Below are positions 36,712 to 49,082 of a DNA stretch of 64,000 bases, one piece after another. The notes under the pieces were generated by a model. It made no database searches. It worked only from the letters and a program-made list of their open reading frames with translations, and was not told the DNA's origin. The position numbers and the translations under genes are program-made. Location of the stretch: positions 12,802,862-12,866,861 of the forward strand of contig OX326959.1 in the NCBI GenBank assembly GCA_946800325.1. The letters are read 5' to 3'. Numbering within the stretch: position 1 is the stretch's first letter; every line of letters begins with the position of its first letter. The DNA is from Luzula sylvatica. Its lineage: Eukaryota > Streptophyta > Magnoliopsida > Poales > Juncaceae.

Positions 36712-37723
36712 TGAAGGGGAATATCCTCAACCCCGGGCCCGCGCAGCGGAATGAAGGCCCGGTCCGATTCCCCGATTCCCGAGATCACGCCACGACTTCG
36801 AGGGTACGATGCAATTAGAAGGATAGATCTATACCAGTGCCAAATTGATGGCACACGAAGGGTTGATCGCCGCCTTCTATCTCCTGTCACGTTGGTGACA
36901 ATCCGCGCGTCCCACACCACGCGTTTTTCACCACTCGTTATCTACGCCGATTCACTCGACTTCGTCTTCGTGCGTCCAAGCGTTTCTACCGTCTTTCTCC
37001 CTCGAGTCGATCACAATCGAAGAACCACAAACGTCGTTCCTCTACTTGTATCCACGTTGATTCGTAAGACGTCGGTCGCGGATGCACCTGCCTAGACGAT
37101 GCACCGGCGAACTTGCTCGATCTAATCGATTCTCTATTTCTCTCTCTTCGCACCTTTTCACTCACAAAAGATCAAATCTGAATTTGCTCTTTTCTCTTGT
37201 GTTTTTTCGGCAGAATAAACTGATTAGAATTAATTTTTGATGAGAGAGAAAGTATCATATTTATACCTAATAGGATCAGGATTAGCCAAAAGGCATGTAT
37301 ATCCAATATACACCCTTTCACACAGAAAACTGCATGAACCTGGTCAGTATTCTGTCCAGACGAAATTGATAAATTTCTCTGACAGAAAATCAACCAACAT
37401 GAAAGTTGTAGATAATCTTATTATCTACACAACCCAATTTGGCCCAGCCCAATTGGAGTTCGTATGCAAACGTTATGACTGTATTACTAACTGTATGTCA
37501 TATTGTAGCACCCTTTCGGTATTTCACAGAAACGACACTTATACTTCGTTCATATGAAATATATTTCTACATGAAGGTTATAGATAATCTAATTATCTAT
37601 CTTACCCAATTTGAACCATTCAAATCGGATTTTCCTACTGAAAGTTATGGCCACGAATGTACGACTACATTCGTTTATCCTTGTGTACACTTTTACGGTT
37701 GATCCGAAACTGTATTTCTTTCA
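36712..37723 (-). repeat. 5' LTR of Copia 3
   Basis: 1012 bp, nearly identical to the 3' LTR. It starts TGAAAGAAAT and ends CCCCTTCA on the minus strand. The TATA-like site is at about 37257-37267. Palindrome copies are at 37410 and 37582. Confidence 0.92.
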
Positions 37724-37728
37724 GTTAA

Positions 37729-38270
37729 TTCATATGAGAATCAGAATCATTTCATCTAACTCTGACCAATTTTTTTTATGTAACATCCAAAAAGAATTCA
37801 TTTGCAAAACTAATACTGATATGTTTGAATATGTAGATCTAGCGAGTAAATATACTCAACATCCTCTCGGAACATGATAGAAATATGATGCCTTGCTGAT
37901 TTTGTATTTTCTTGATGTTGTGTAGTGTAATTGCATGATATTTTATATGTATCTATTCCAACTCAACATCATGCTGCCAACCCAGATATGGTATCACGAT
38001 AGAACATACCAGACTTGTTGCAAACACATAAAGCAAAAATTGGAAAAACTATGTTGCAAAATCACAACAGAACACATGGGACTTGTTATTTATGAAAGGT
38101 CTTAAATGCCACAGGCGTTGTCAGTCTCATACAAAACATGTAACGAACGAAGACAATAATAAAGATACAATTTACATATAAAAATGTATATTTTAGAGGC
38201 TAGTGAAATTAGTAGAGTGGAATCGGATTATAAGATGGAGGAATAAAAAATTATGGAATTAGTAATTTCA
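37729..38270. other. AT-rich intergenic DNA
   Basis: No gene or repeat recognised. Confidence 0.4.
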
Positions 38271-38781
38271 CGGTTTGTTTGGATGTTCAAATTATAAGAT
38301 GCTGCAAACTATAATTTTATGTTTGATTGTTTATAAAATTTTGGAATTTTGTTATTGGAAATTTAAAATAATGTTTCATTAAAATTGATAAAAAATAATA
38401 ATATTATTATTATATTAATATAATATTATTTAATTGTAATATTATTATGATAATGTTAGTTCGAAAAACTTAATAATATTATTATAATTTAACATTATTG
38501 CAATATAAAATTATTATAATATTAAATATAATATTATTAATTATAATAATATTGATTATAATATTATTATAATATTAATTATAATATTAATTGTATTGTT
38601 ACTATAATATTAATTATATATTGATTATAATAATATTAATGTATTATGATAATACTAATATTAATATACTAATATTATTATATTCATATATTCATATAAT
38701 ATAATATCATAATATTAATGTATGAATATTAATAATAATATTAATATACTAATATATTAATATTATTATTATTATGATAAT

Positions 38782-38827
<46 letters not shown>

Positions 38828-39245
38828 ATAATATCAATTATAATATTAATTATAATATTATTATAATATTATTTATAATATGATTGTAATATTATTTATA
38901 ATATGATTGTAATATTATTTATAATATTACTTATTATAATATTATAATTATAATACAATTATAATATTAATTATATTTATTTATATTAATATATTATAAT
39001 AATATTAATGTTATTATAATATTATTAAATTATATTAATTATATTAATTTAAATAATTAGATGAAGATGCTCCGGTTTGACATTCCAACTTTTATTGGAA
39101 TTAAAATTTTCTACAAAAATGGAATAATAAAATGCTCAGCCATATAATTTCATTCCTAATTCTATGTGCCAAACAAAAAATTTGCATATTATGAATCTCA
39201 AGATCCAATTCCATCTCTAATTTTATGTCCCCAAACACCTCATTA
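38271..39245. repeat. AT-rich block with (ATT)n-like core and weak inverted ends
   Basis: From about 38390 to 39055 the sequence is almost only A and T, in shuffled TAATATTAT phrases with a pure (TTA)n run near 38787-38826. The edges (TTTGTTTGGATG at about 38275 and the inverse of GGTGTTTGGGGAC near 39240) suggest an old MITE with an expanded centre. Confidence 0.45.
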
Positions 39246-40116
39246 TACTTCCGAAGCAGATCATGATACCCGATAGTATTTTCTTTTAACTAAATCGACA
39301 TAAACAATGATTACAAGAGTATCTAAATTTATAATCAAATATTTAATATTTTATTATTTGTATTCTTTTATATCTTTCTATAATATAACATATCTGAACT
39401 TCGACAGTACATTATTTTGAGATCAATATAATAAAAAAAAACTGAACTTAATATGTCATTATGGCAATAACCAAAACCAGTAAATAAATAAATTTCTGAA
39501 ATATTAGTTTAGTTTTAAATTATGCCTTAACTAGCTATTTAAAATATTTTACTGTCTTGTAACAACAATTACATTGCATGCACTATAAAATCATGTCAAT
39601 AATTACTACATTTATACTCTATTTAAAAATTTATTATAAAAAGTTTGCCAGACTTGAAATATAACAATATTATACTTTACTTAATATTCAATGCTTTTGC
39701 TTTTTTAGAAGGAATATGAGATATGCCTTACAAAATTAAATCATACATTTATACGCATTAAATTGTTTCTTTATTATGTAATAATGAGAAATATTCATGG
39801 AATCGCCCCAATACTATAAAAATATTAATTCCTTGCCGAAATTCACTAGATAGGATTTACTGATTGAAATTGAGAAAAAAAGGAAATAATAATAGTTGGA
39901 TTGATATGTCAAAAAAAATAGAATATTTCCACTAGCTATTTGTTATTTCATTTTTTTTGGAAGGATGTTTAACCAAAACGTATCCATTTCTTCAGAAAGA
40001 GTCATGTCTTGCCAAGGCTTCCCCTGAGGATTCTTTCCTCCAGTCCCTATAAAAACTGAGATCTCCATTTATGGATTAATGCAATAAATTAAACATTCAA
40101 GTTGACGATGAGCTCT
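39246..40116. other. AT-rich intergenic DNA
   Basis: I see no gene, RNA or repeat here. Confidence 0.4.
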
Positions 40117-40125
40117 TTTAAATTT

Positions 40126-41676
40126 GGGGGATTTACATATTTACCCTTTGTTAACTTTAAAATTACATATTTGCCCTTCTTAAAATTAAAATATCATATT
40201 TGCCTTTTGTTAAATCGAAAATTTCATATTTACCCAAAAATCGAAAACCATCCAATTTTCCGTTAAAACTAAAGGCCAATTTTTAAAATTACTATTTTAC
40301 CATTTTACATATTTACCCTGTACTGAACCATCTAAATTAAAACTTCATCTCCGCTCACTACTACAACGACTGTGATAGCCTTGTTCGCTTGGATAGTAAT
40401 CTGAACCATCCAAATTAAGTGAACATTTCATTCTCTTGAACATTTGTATCGGGTGAAAGTGTGGTTGGGTCCTTCTTTGTTGTCACAAATATTGTAACTT
40501 CCTTCTTCTCCACGTACATATTTAGCATCACGCAAAGGTTATCGTCAGTGTCGAGTGAAATGAATGTTTGTTGTTGTGCATGTTTGTCTAAAAAACACAA
40601 ACAATTTACTTGATTACTCTCTGGTGGAGAAATTTTTGTCACTTCTTCTGTCAAGTTATTTATTTTGAAAGAACTCGTATCAACATATATTGTTTTCTGT
40701 TTGAAAAAACAATATTTTTTCTGAATGAATTCTTCAGTAATTTGAAGTAACCTCCATATTTGACTATGAATTTGTAATTAACAGGTTCTTGCTTGCAATG
40801 AGATAAATAGATACACAAAATTATAATGCATTATTGTTATCATAATTATAAAATAGATGAAATTAAAAAAAAAAGTACTCAAGAAGAGGTGATTCCACCA
40901 TATACTGCCATCTAGGTGTGAATAATTCTTCATTAGTGACTAGTTCGAAATCATCCATCTCCATTGGCATTTCTCTCTGCATGTCGAAGTCCATAGAAAA
41001 ATGAAGATATGATACAAAGATTTCTTATTTGTTAGAAGTATTCTCTTTTGCTGAAAATAAGTTTTTTTTTTTTTGAAGATACAAGATGTGAGAAAGATAC
41101 AAGATATGAGGAATAAAAAGGAAATATGTATTTTATACCAACAATGAAGATACAGGATATGATTAGAAGGGTAAACAATTAAGTTTTGAAATTCTTTTGT
41201 TTCATTAGAAAATTAAGTGCATGTGCATATTTGTCGTAATTAGAAAATGATTAGTACAAATATTTTATAATCAATGAGCATATCAATATAGTATTGTATT
41301 AATAATTACATAATACGATTGTATTTGAAAAATATTAATGTGGAGTCGAAGTATAATTCTTAATCTGAAGTCAAATATTCTTAACTCTTAATCTTATGTA
41401 CAATAATCAAAGTCTAATTCTTAATATTTGATTGATCCATATATTCTTAAAAGGGTACATAAGATATTTTAGATTTTTAGAAGGGTAAATATGTAAAAGG
41501 GTAAAATAGTAATTTTAAAAGTTGACCGTTAGTTTTAACGAAAAAATTGGATGGTTTTCGATTTTTGGGTAAATATGATATTTTCGATTTAACAAAGGGC
41601 AAATATGATATTTTAATTTTAAGAAGGGCAAATATCTAATTTTAAAATTAACAAAGGATAAATATGTAAATCCCCC
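40126..41676. mobile_element. MULE-type element with 9 bp target duplication
   Basis: 1551 bp with inverted ends of about 200 bp beginning GGGGGATTTACATATTTACC and built from repeats of 'AAAATATCATATTTRCCC'. A perfect 9 bp duplication TTTAAATTT flanks it (40117-40125 and 41677-41685), the hallmark of Mutator-like elements. A second member is at 60402-61129. Confidence 0.85.
40415..40990 (-). pseudogene. Possible MULE transposase N-terminal remnant
   Basis: Between the inverted arms, the minus strand at 40415-40654 encodes a stretch with SLDTDDNLCVMLNMY followed by KKEVTIFVTT. Many plant MULE transposases have a PB1-like N-terminal region with a DxDDLxxML..V.IxV pattern, so this may be a captured or retained transposase start. 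Further upstream (40850-40990) another open piece begins MDFDMQREMPMEMDDFEL. I see no catalytic domain, so the element is non-autonomous. Confidence 0.4.
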
Positions 41677-41685
41677 TTTAAATTT

Positions 41686-42371
41686 TTATCTTCGTTTTCA
41701 CGTTCAATATAGAGAAAAAAATAGTGATAATGAGTATTTTTTTATTTTTAAATTCATATTTGATATTTGATTATAAATTTTTTATCTAATACATTATCGA
41801 TAGTATAACAAAAAAATTGCAATTTATGAAAAAAAACAAAATAAAGTTTTTATTGTTATAATATTTTACATTACATTATATTATTACTGGATTCTCAATA
41901 ATTTATTTAAAGATGGTATTCATATCATATTACTTTTTGTTAAAAATACCGAATTACTCTTCTAACATAGTTATTCGATTATTTGCCAAAATAAAAATAC
42001 AACTAGATTATCAAGTAATACTAATCCAATAATTTTTATATATTTATTTTAAAATCTTATTTATCAAATATATTTTCCGAAAACGGCTGAAATAATATTC
42101 CTAACGTATAATCGATAATTTTTAAACCATACCAAGTAGTAAAAGTAAATGACAGATAGAGCAGAGGTCCAGTTTTTAGTAACTGGAGAAGAACAGATAC
42201 TCCGAAGCGGAGCACAATTTGCCCTTTCTCCTCTCTCCCTCCCTCTCTTCACCATCTACACAAGAAACAATCTACTCCACTCTGCAAGAGAAGAAAGATC
42301 ACTTTCGAAACCTCTGATCAAGCTTTCAGCTTTGCAATATTTCTTGTCGAACGGAAAAAAACCCAAATCGA
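41686..42371 (+). promoter_or_regulatory. Upstream region and 5' leader of the UKL gene
   Basis: AT-rich to about 42120, then a CT- and GA-rich leader (42220-42371) directly before the ATG. An out-of-frame upstream ATG at 42149 opens a frame that overlaps the main start and would matter only if transcription begins before it. I could not place a TATA box. Confidence 0.5.
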
Positions 42372-45300
42372 ATGGGTGACGTCATGGATTCCTCAGGTGC
42401 TCCTCACTTCAGTGGACTTCGATTGGAGTCGCTGCGCGCCTCCAGTTCTTCTACCCCTTCTTCTCCTTCCTCGGCCAGAGCCTCTACTGCCCACAATCTC
42501 CTCTCCTCTCCTGTCGCCCCTTTGCAACCGTTTGTCATAGGTGAGTCACTTCAGCTCGTCTCGTTTTTTTATTTGTTTTCACTGGATTGAAGTTGTAGAA
42601 AATAGAAAGATTAAACTGGAAAATCGAATCTATGTGAAAGAATCTTCTTTTCCTGTTTATAGTAAAGGATTTCACTGATCGTAAGAGTGAAATTGGATTG
42701 ATCTAATCAGATGAAAATTATGAACCAGAATGAATTTTTAATCATCCTTTCTGGATATATTTTCTCTGAGTTCACCATTGATTGTAATTTATCTTGAAAT
42801 TAAATAGGAAGCCAATCAAACGGTTATAATGGTTTTCAAATATTTGAATTGCTCGATCCTAACGGTTCGATTCTACTACATACAATTCTATAAAAGGCTC
42901 ATAGTATAATTCTATCCATTCCATTCCATTTCATTCTATACAATACAATTCTCATTACTTAATTACTCTCTTATAACACATAATCTCATCTTCTAAGTAA
43001 TTTAATAAAAAGTTGATATGTTACTGAAACTATCCAGTGGATAACAATGTAAAATTACCAAAACGCCCCTCATATTTTGAAAATCTAACCATTTATAACC
43101 CGTTTCTTACCTTCTTCTCTTCACATTCTTATTCTGACATGCATTTCAAAACCGAAGCATCACCAAAGCCTCTCTTTTAAGGATTTGATTCGATTGAATT
43201 GCAATTTTATTTCCTTTTTTGCCCTTTCTTTTATTCAATGGCGATATCCACTAGAGAGGTCTTTGTGATCGGTAAGAGTATTCCATCAAATCACGTTAGA
43301 AATTACCAAACTTTCGTTATTAATTTCATTAGATCGAAAACAATTGTATCGAATTCTTGGCTATTTAATTTCAGGGGTTTCGGGCGGTACCGCATCTGGC
43401 AAAACCACCGTCTGCGATATGATCATTCAGCAATTGCACGATCACCGTGTCGTTCTCGTCAATCAAGTACATTAATTCAAAATTCACAACTACATTTATT
43501 TCTACTATTATTTTTCTACTTTTTTTCACTTTTATCAATTTTGTAGGATTCTTTTTACCGAGGACTCACAGCCGAAGAATCCGAGCGTGTGCAAGATTAC
43601 AATTTCGACCATCCTGGTAATTTAACAATATATTAACTTTATTTAATATTTTGATTATAATGTTTAATATTTTGTAGATGCGTTTGATACGGAGCAGCTT
43701 TTAGAGTGCATGAATCAATTGAAGAGTTCTCAGTCCGTTAACGTCCCGATTTACGATTTCAAAAACCACCGTCGTTGCTCCGAGACCTTCCGGAAGGTTA
43801 TTTTCATTGATTAATTATTTTATGTATTTAATAGCCAACAAAAGCTTCTAGAAGATTCATTTAAGACATTCACTTGTTTGTTTAGGTTAATGTGTCTGAT
43901 GTCATCATATTGGAAGGCATTTTGGTCTTTCATGATCAACGTGTTCGTGACTTGATGGACATGAAAATTTTCGTGGACACAGGTTAATTACTTTAATTTC
44001 ATAATTACCCCCTTATAAACTTAAAATATCTAATATACCCTTGTAAAAATATAGATGCGGATATTAGGCTTGCGAGAAGGATTCGACGCGACACGGTCGA
44101 AAGAGGACGAGACGTTAATTCCGTTCTCGAGCAAGTACGATAAAATTATTAAAATTATAAAAATAATTCATTATTATTTTTTAATAATTTTTTTTGTTAG
44201 TATGGGAGGTTTGTGAAGCCGGCATTTGACGACTTCGTCCTCCCTTCGAAAAAGTATGCTGATGTCATCATACCTCGCGGAGGCGACAATCACGTGGCGA
44301 TCGATTTAATCGTGCAACATATTCGTACCAAATTAGGTCTACATGATTTATGCAAGATTTACCCTACTGTTTATGTTATTCAATCCACTTTTCAGGTACG
44401 CATTTTTTATTTGCTCAAAAATTTGCAAAAAAAAACCTTTTATTATTGAAATTTGTAATGTAGTCCCTTTAATGTAGATAAGGGGAATGCATACGTTGAT
44501 AAGGGACAAAGACATAACTACCCCTGATTTTGTCTTCTACTCGGACCGGCTTATTCGTCTCGTAGTGGAGCATGGTCTCGGCCATTTACCTTTCACTGAG
44601 AAACAAGTCATCACTCCAACAGGTACGTAATAAAAATCTTGTATTTTGCATATAAAACCTTAAATGTTATTTATTTGGACTTTCTGAACTTTTTAGGGTC
44701 GGTGTATTCGGGGGTTGACTTTTGCAAGAAGCTTTGCGGTGTCTCTATTGTGCGAAGGTGATGAGTTGTTTATTCTTTCAATTTTGCATTTTAGTCCTTT
44801 TATTATTAGTTTTTTTTTAATAATTATTGTTATTTTGTTGTGTTTAATTAATAGTGGTGAAAGTATGGAAAATGCATTGCGTGCTTGCTGTAAAGGAATT
44901 AAAATCGGCAAAATTCTCATTCATCGCGAAGGCGATAATGGTCAACAGGTAATTATTAATTTTCAGAAATTATTTTTATCGGGTATTTCATTCTTATTTT
45001 TTTTTTCTAAAAAAATGGGCATTATTTTTGTGACTATAGCTTATATATGAGAAGTTGCCAAAAGATATAGCTGAGAGGCGTGTTTTGCTTCTAGACCCAG
45101 TTCTCGGTACAGGTAAAATTACCTTTTTGCCCTTGGATTATTCTATTATTTTTCTTCAATTAATTTACTATTTATTATATTTTTTGTAGGGAACTCGGCA
45201 AATCAGGCTATAGATCTGCTTATTCGCAAAGGAGTCCCTGAGAATCGCATTATTTTCCTCAACCTTATCTCAGTAAAATTTTCAATTCTATTTGATCAAT

Positions 45301-45506
45301 ATTTAATTAATGAATTTGGGCTTCTTTTAACCTCTCTCTCTTTAACATTCTCTCTCTAGGCACCAGAAGGAATACATTGCGTGTGTAAACGATACCCCGC
45401 AGTGAAGATCGTAACTTCTGAAATAGACATGGGACTAAATGAGGAATTCAGGGTGATACCAGGCTTGGGCGAATTTGGGGACCGGTATTTCGGTACCGAT
45501 AATTAG
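42372..45506 (+). CDS. UKL: Uridine kinase-like protein with UPRT domain (UKL)
   Basis: A bifunctional-type pyrimidine salvage protein. Its N-terminal half is a uridine/cytidine kinase (uridine plus ATP to UMP) and its C-terminal half is uracil phosphoribosyltransferase-like. Thirteen exons: 42372-42540, 43375-43466, 43547-43616, 43678-43796, 43886-43982, 44055-44134, 44201-44395, 44478-44622, 44697-44757, 44855-44948, 45040-45112, 45190-45272 and 45360-45506. They join in frame to 474 aa, the usual length. Residues 1-50 are Ser-rich and include [14 protein letters not shown], as in Arabidopsis UKL1. The P-loop GGTASGKT is at residues 60-67. Kinase signatures QDSFYRGLT and [13 protein letters not shown] follow. 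The PRPP-binding loop is [17 protein letters not shown] near residues 390-405, and the C-terminus is [12 protein letters not shown]. All introns are GT-AG. Published work on plant UKLs disagrees on whether the UPRT half is active. Confidence 0.95.
43238..43271 (+). other. Candidate alternative first exon of UKL
   Basis: Inside intron 1 a short frame [12 protein letters not shown] ends exactly at ATC-G followed by GTAAGA, a strong donor in phase 1. Exon 1 also ends ..FVI-G in phase 1. Splicing to 43375 would give [23 protein letters not shown], a 429 aa protein lacking the Ser-rich leader. A pyrimidine-rich stretch precedes the ATG. No transcript evidence is available here. Confidence 0.5.
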
Positions 45507-45860
45507 TCATTTTATTTATAAAAACTTATTGTTGATGTAATTGGGCTATTGATCTAACGAGCTGTGGAGGTTGTGTTTGGCAATAATTGATGTTGTGGAA
45601 CTTGTGTTGTACTTTTGTGTTTGTAATTGAATGTGAAAAAAATAGGCGATTCGGGGATGCCCTTGCATTTAGTTCTTGGGTTTTTAGGGTGCCAGTAAGT
45701 GGCCCCAATCATTCCAATTTAACAAGATCTCTAATGCTAAGATCAAGATTTTAGATTATTGGTTTGTTCTTAATTATTCCAATATTAGGACAAGATTTCT
45801 AATCATAAAAGAAGAATATATATTTTAGGTATCAAATAGCGAAAAATTCGGACTGCAATG
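45507..45860 (+). other. 3' region of UKL
   Basis: Probable 3' UTR and downstream sequence, GT-rich from about 45530 to 45640. No other gene. Confidence 0.45.
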
Positions 45861-45867
45861 TCACAGG

Positions 45868-47949
45868 TAGGGGTATCAATGGTTCGGATGGTGATCATAC
45901 CAGGTCAATATCAATATATATTTTATTGGATACGGATTCGGAAACCCAATTGCTATGATCCGGATACGGTTTGGATGATACATATACAATTAAACAGATA
46001 TGGATACAGTTCGAATAATGTCGAATACGGATACAAATCATATCCCAATATTATAACGGATATGACTCGAGTTTTAATTATTTTGTAAATTTAAAACAAA
46101 TTAATATATAAAAATTAATATATAATTGTAAATTAATATAAAAGTGTGAGGTAGAAGGGAATAAACTTGGAGAAGAGAAAACTAATAATCTCTAGATGTA
46201 CTTTTGAAAAATAAAATAAAATAATCATCTATTAAATATTAATATGAATTGAAATAGAGTTATTGCATGTTAGGTATTATTATATACTAGGAGAATACTC
46301 GCGCTACGCGGCGAGCATGTAAATTATGTTTTTCATTCTAATATAATTATATATTTGTATGATAATATTAATAACATCATCTTAAAACAAAGTTATTTGA
46401 ATTCATTTATCTATGATTATTCATATGTTTTACAATTATTTTACATTATGATAACAAAAAATCTCATTTTTGTAATCAAATAATAATACACATATATTTG
46501 TGTCATTGTATAATAATATATAAGAATAAGATATAATATAATTTTAAGAAAAACGTAACAACAAATATTATATCATTGTTCACAATATTTCATACAATAT
46601 CAAGTATTAAAATAATGAATCATACAACATATGTAGTAACAAATTATTAATTAAATATAGTAATAATTTTTAATGATTCAAATATCATGGCAAATATAAA
46701 ATAATACAAAACTTAAAAGGGGAAGTAATTTAATAAATAATATCAAAATTTAATTTTTAATAAACATAAATATCACATGATTTTTTTTTATTTTACATTT
46801 TGTAAAATAACAATACAATTTGATAGGTGTTTATAAGTTAAAGAAGTTATTTAGATGGATAAACTTTTTTTAATTCTATTATTTTTGAACAAAATTTGTT
46901 TGCTTAAAAACACAATAATCTACTTAGTATTATATGAGATTCTTATTGTTATAATTATCTAAAAAATAAATAATAATATTTTAAAATTCTATTATGCAAA
47001 TAAAAATTCTTATAAAATATATTATGTACATGTGTATTTTTTTGCATTGTATTTTCTTACATAATATCTTTACAAATTGAAATTATGAAAAATTATATGT
47101 ATGAACTATGCTAATATGGATGTCAAAATAAAGAGAAAAATAAAATGAATATATTCGATGGGTTTATAAAATTAAATTTCCAAAATAATACTAATATATG
47201 TTGTATTTTTTATAATATTACATATGAAATTATTAGTATTTTTATAAATAAACTTTTCATATTCCATTGCATTCACATTTGATCATATAATCTTATGTGC
47301 AATGTTAAACAATTGATTAGACTTGGTCTAATATGATTATAACCAATAATAATATGCCACATCATTATTGTATGATGATGTGGCTTTCTAAGAATGCTTA
47401 AAAGATGGTGTAAAATAATAACACATAAATGACTACACAAAATATGATCTTCAAAAAATCTAACAAAAAATTAATGATTGAGATTAAACCACATCATTAT
47501 ATCTAATGGTTCAAATTAATACTTAAAAATAATAATACAAAATGCATGTCTTAAATTATCAAATATCATATTAATGGATATGATGAAGCCACATCACACA
47601 ATCTAATGATTAATAATCAAGATAAGAATGATGATGTGGCTTCATGAGAAGGCTCAAAGATAGATGCAAAATAAGGGGGTGGGTTGATTGAAATAGAATT
47701 ATTGTCTATTGGCATTAAAAAGAAATAGATTCATGATTTCAACAAAACATGTATCCATTTACAAATTTTATTCGGATCCGTTAGTATCCGGATCCGGATA
47801 TGACTGAAATTTAATTCCTAGATTCGGATCCATATCCTTAAAAGCGATACGATTTTGATCCGGATTCAATCGGATATGAATATTTTTTTTCGGATCCAAA
47901 TAATTTTTCGGATACGGTTCGGGTTATATCCACACCATTGACATCCCTA
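45868..47949. mobile_element. hAT-like element, interrupted
   Basis: Inverted ends TAGGGGTATCAATGG and CCATTGACATCCCTA, with GGATACGG/TCCGAT-rich subterminal sequence on both sides. This is the same terminal type as 27030-27583. I found no clear 8 bp duplication. Most of its interior is a Helitron-like insertion. Confidence 0.55.
46287..47690 (-). mobile_element. Helitron-like element nested in the hAT-like element
   Basis: On the minus strand the 3' end is a hairpin CTCGCCGCGTAGCGCGAG, then TATTCTC and CTAG, followed by T. That is the Helitron 3' signature. The 5' side (about 47690) begins in a CACCCCCTTATTTTGC segment and holds several GATGTGGC phrases. A second copy of its 5' half is at 49090-49840. 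The exact 5' TC end was not fixed. Confidence 0.6.
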
Positions 47950-48165
47950 AGGACTCACTGGTCAAATAAAATCCTATTATGTCAGTTCGTGAAAACACCA
48001 TCTTTCTTAATTGAACTGAAAATATAAAACATAATAGCTAAAGCTCTCTTGTAACCAATAATCAATACTTAATTTGTTTGTAACCAGAATTTTAGTCATC
48101 ACATAATACGTGTTTGAGTGAAAAGAAAACATAATTTTGTGATAATTGTCAATGATTTCATAGTT

Positions 48166-48250
48166 CAATTGGTTGAGTGCTTGACGAAATAAAACCTTAT
48201 TTTGGAGAAGTTATGGATTTGAGTCTAATCGACATCAATATATAAAAAAA
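48166..48250 (+). mobile_element. SINE-like tRNA-derived relic
   Basis: TAGTTCAATTGGTTGAGTG resembles a polymerase III A box and GGATTTGAGTC, 39 bases later, a B box. An A run follows near 48245. It does not fold as a working tRNA (no CCA-side acceptor stem and a mutated TTCGA), so an old SINE head is the better reading. Confidence 0.4.
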
Positions 48251-49082
48251 ACTATGATAATCACGATTCTTTGTCTAGGATTTTCTTCGAAATAAAAAAA
48301 ATTTCCTGATAATTATATTTATCTCTCTATAGATATCAATTATTTTATGTTTCCAAAGAATGTAAAAATACACGCAACTTATTGAAAACATGAATTATTG
48401 ATAAATTTTATTTGTATATATTGTTGTCATCGTTATCTGAATTTGACGCTGCAACAAATTCCATATTTGAATTTTGGAAAATTTATACATGTCCCTCTAA
48501 ATGTGTGTTAGTTAGATTTTTTAACGTCTAAGATTCCGACGATCCACTGTGGAATATTATTTTTATTATTTTTAGCATGAACGACAATATTAAACGAATA
48601 CCTAGCAAATATTTAAAAAATAAAATATCAAGAAACTATTAAAAAAAAGTAGAATGAAAATAAAAAACTAGATATTCAAACATATATTTTTCTTCAATAT
48701 ATTTTCAAGGTGTTTATTTATTGTGGTTTATTTTATTATTATTTGATGTTAATTATTCATGAATAATAAATGTTCTAATTTTTTGAAATCACTACATGTT
48801 AAAAAATATTTATGAATTTTCTTAAAATTAATAAAAAATTACAAAATATTTTTTTAATTACTATATATGAAAATAGAAGGGTATTTTGATCAAATTTTTT
48901 TAACACCATCCATGGTTTGTTTTAACTTATGAAGGGGGTATTTGAAAATAAAAGTTTGGTAGAGAAGATTATTTGGAATTTCCAAAAAGATAGGAAATTT
49001 TTGAGAATATCCAAAAAAATTAGGGTTCTTTTGAAAATTTTCCTTCCATAAATAATAGTGAAGTATCATGACTTATTTTTTA
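48251..49082. other. AT-rich intergenic DNA
   Basis: No gene or clear repeat. Confidence 0.4.

Larger units (their letters stand above)
29305..37723 (-). mobile_element. Complete Copia LTR retrotransposon 3
   Basis: An 8419 bp element on the minus strand with both LTRs, a primer binding site, a purine tract and a perfect 5 bp target duplication GTTAA (29300-29304 and 37724-37728). Inner order on the minus strand: leader, gag region, PR/pre-integrase, INT, RT, RNase H, then purine tract. That order makes it Copia. The coding region is full of stops and shifts, yet the LTRs differ by only about a dozen bases in about 1010 by eye. Confidence 0.92.

Noticed and set aside
48166..48250. A functional tRNA gene
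   Set aside because: A-box and B-box-like blocks are present, but the T-loop is mutated and no acceptor stem forms.
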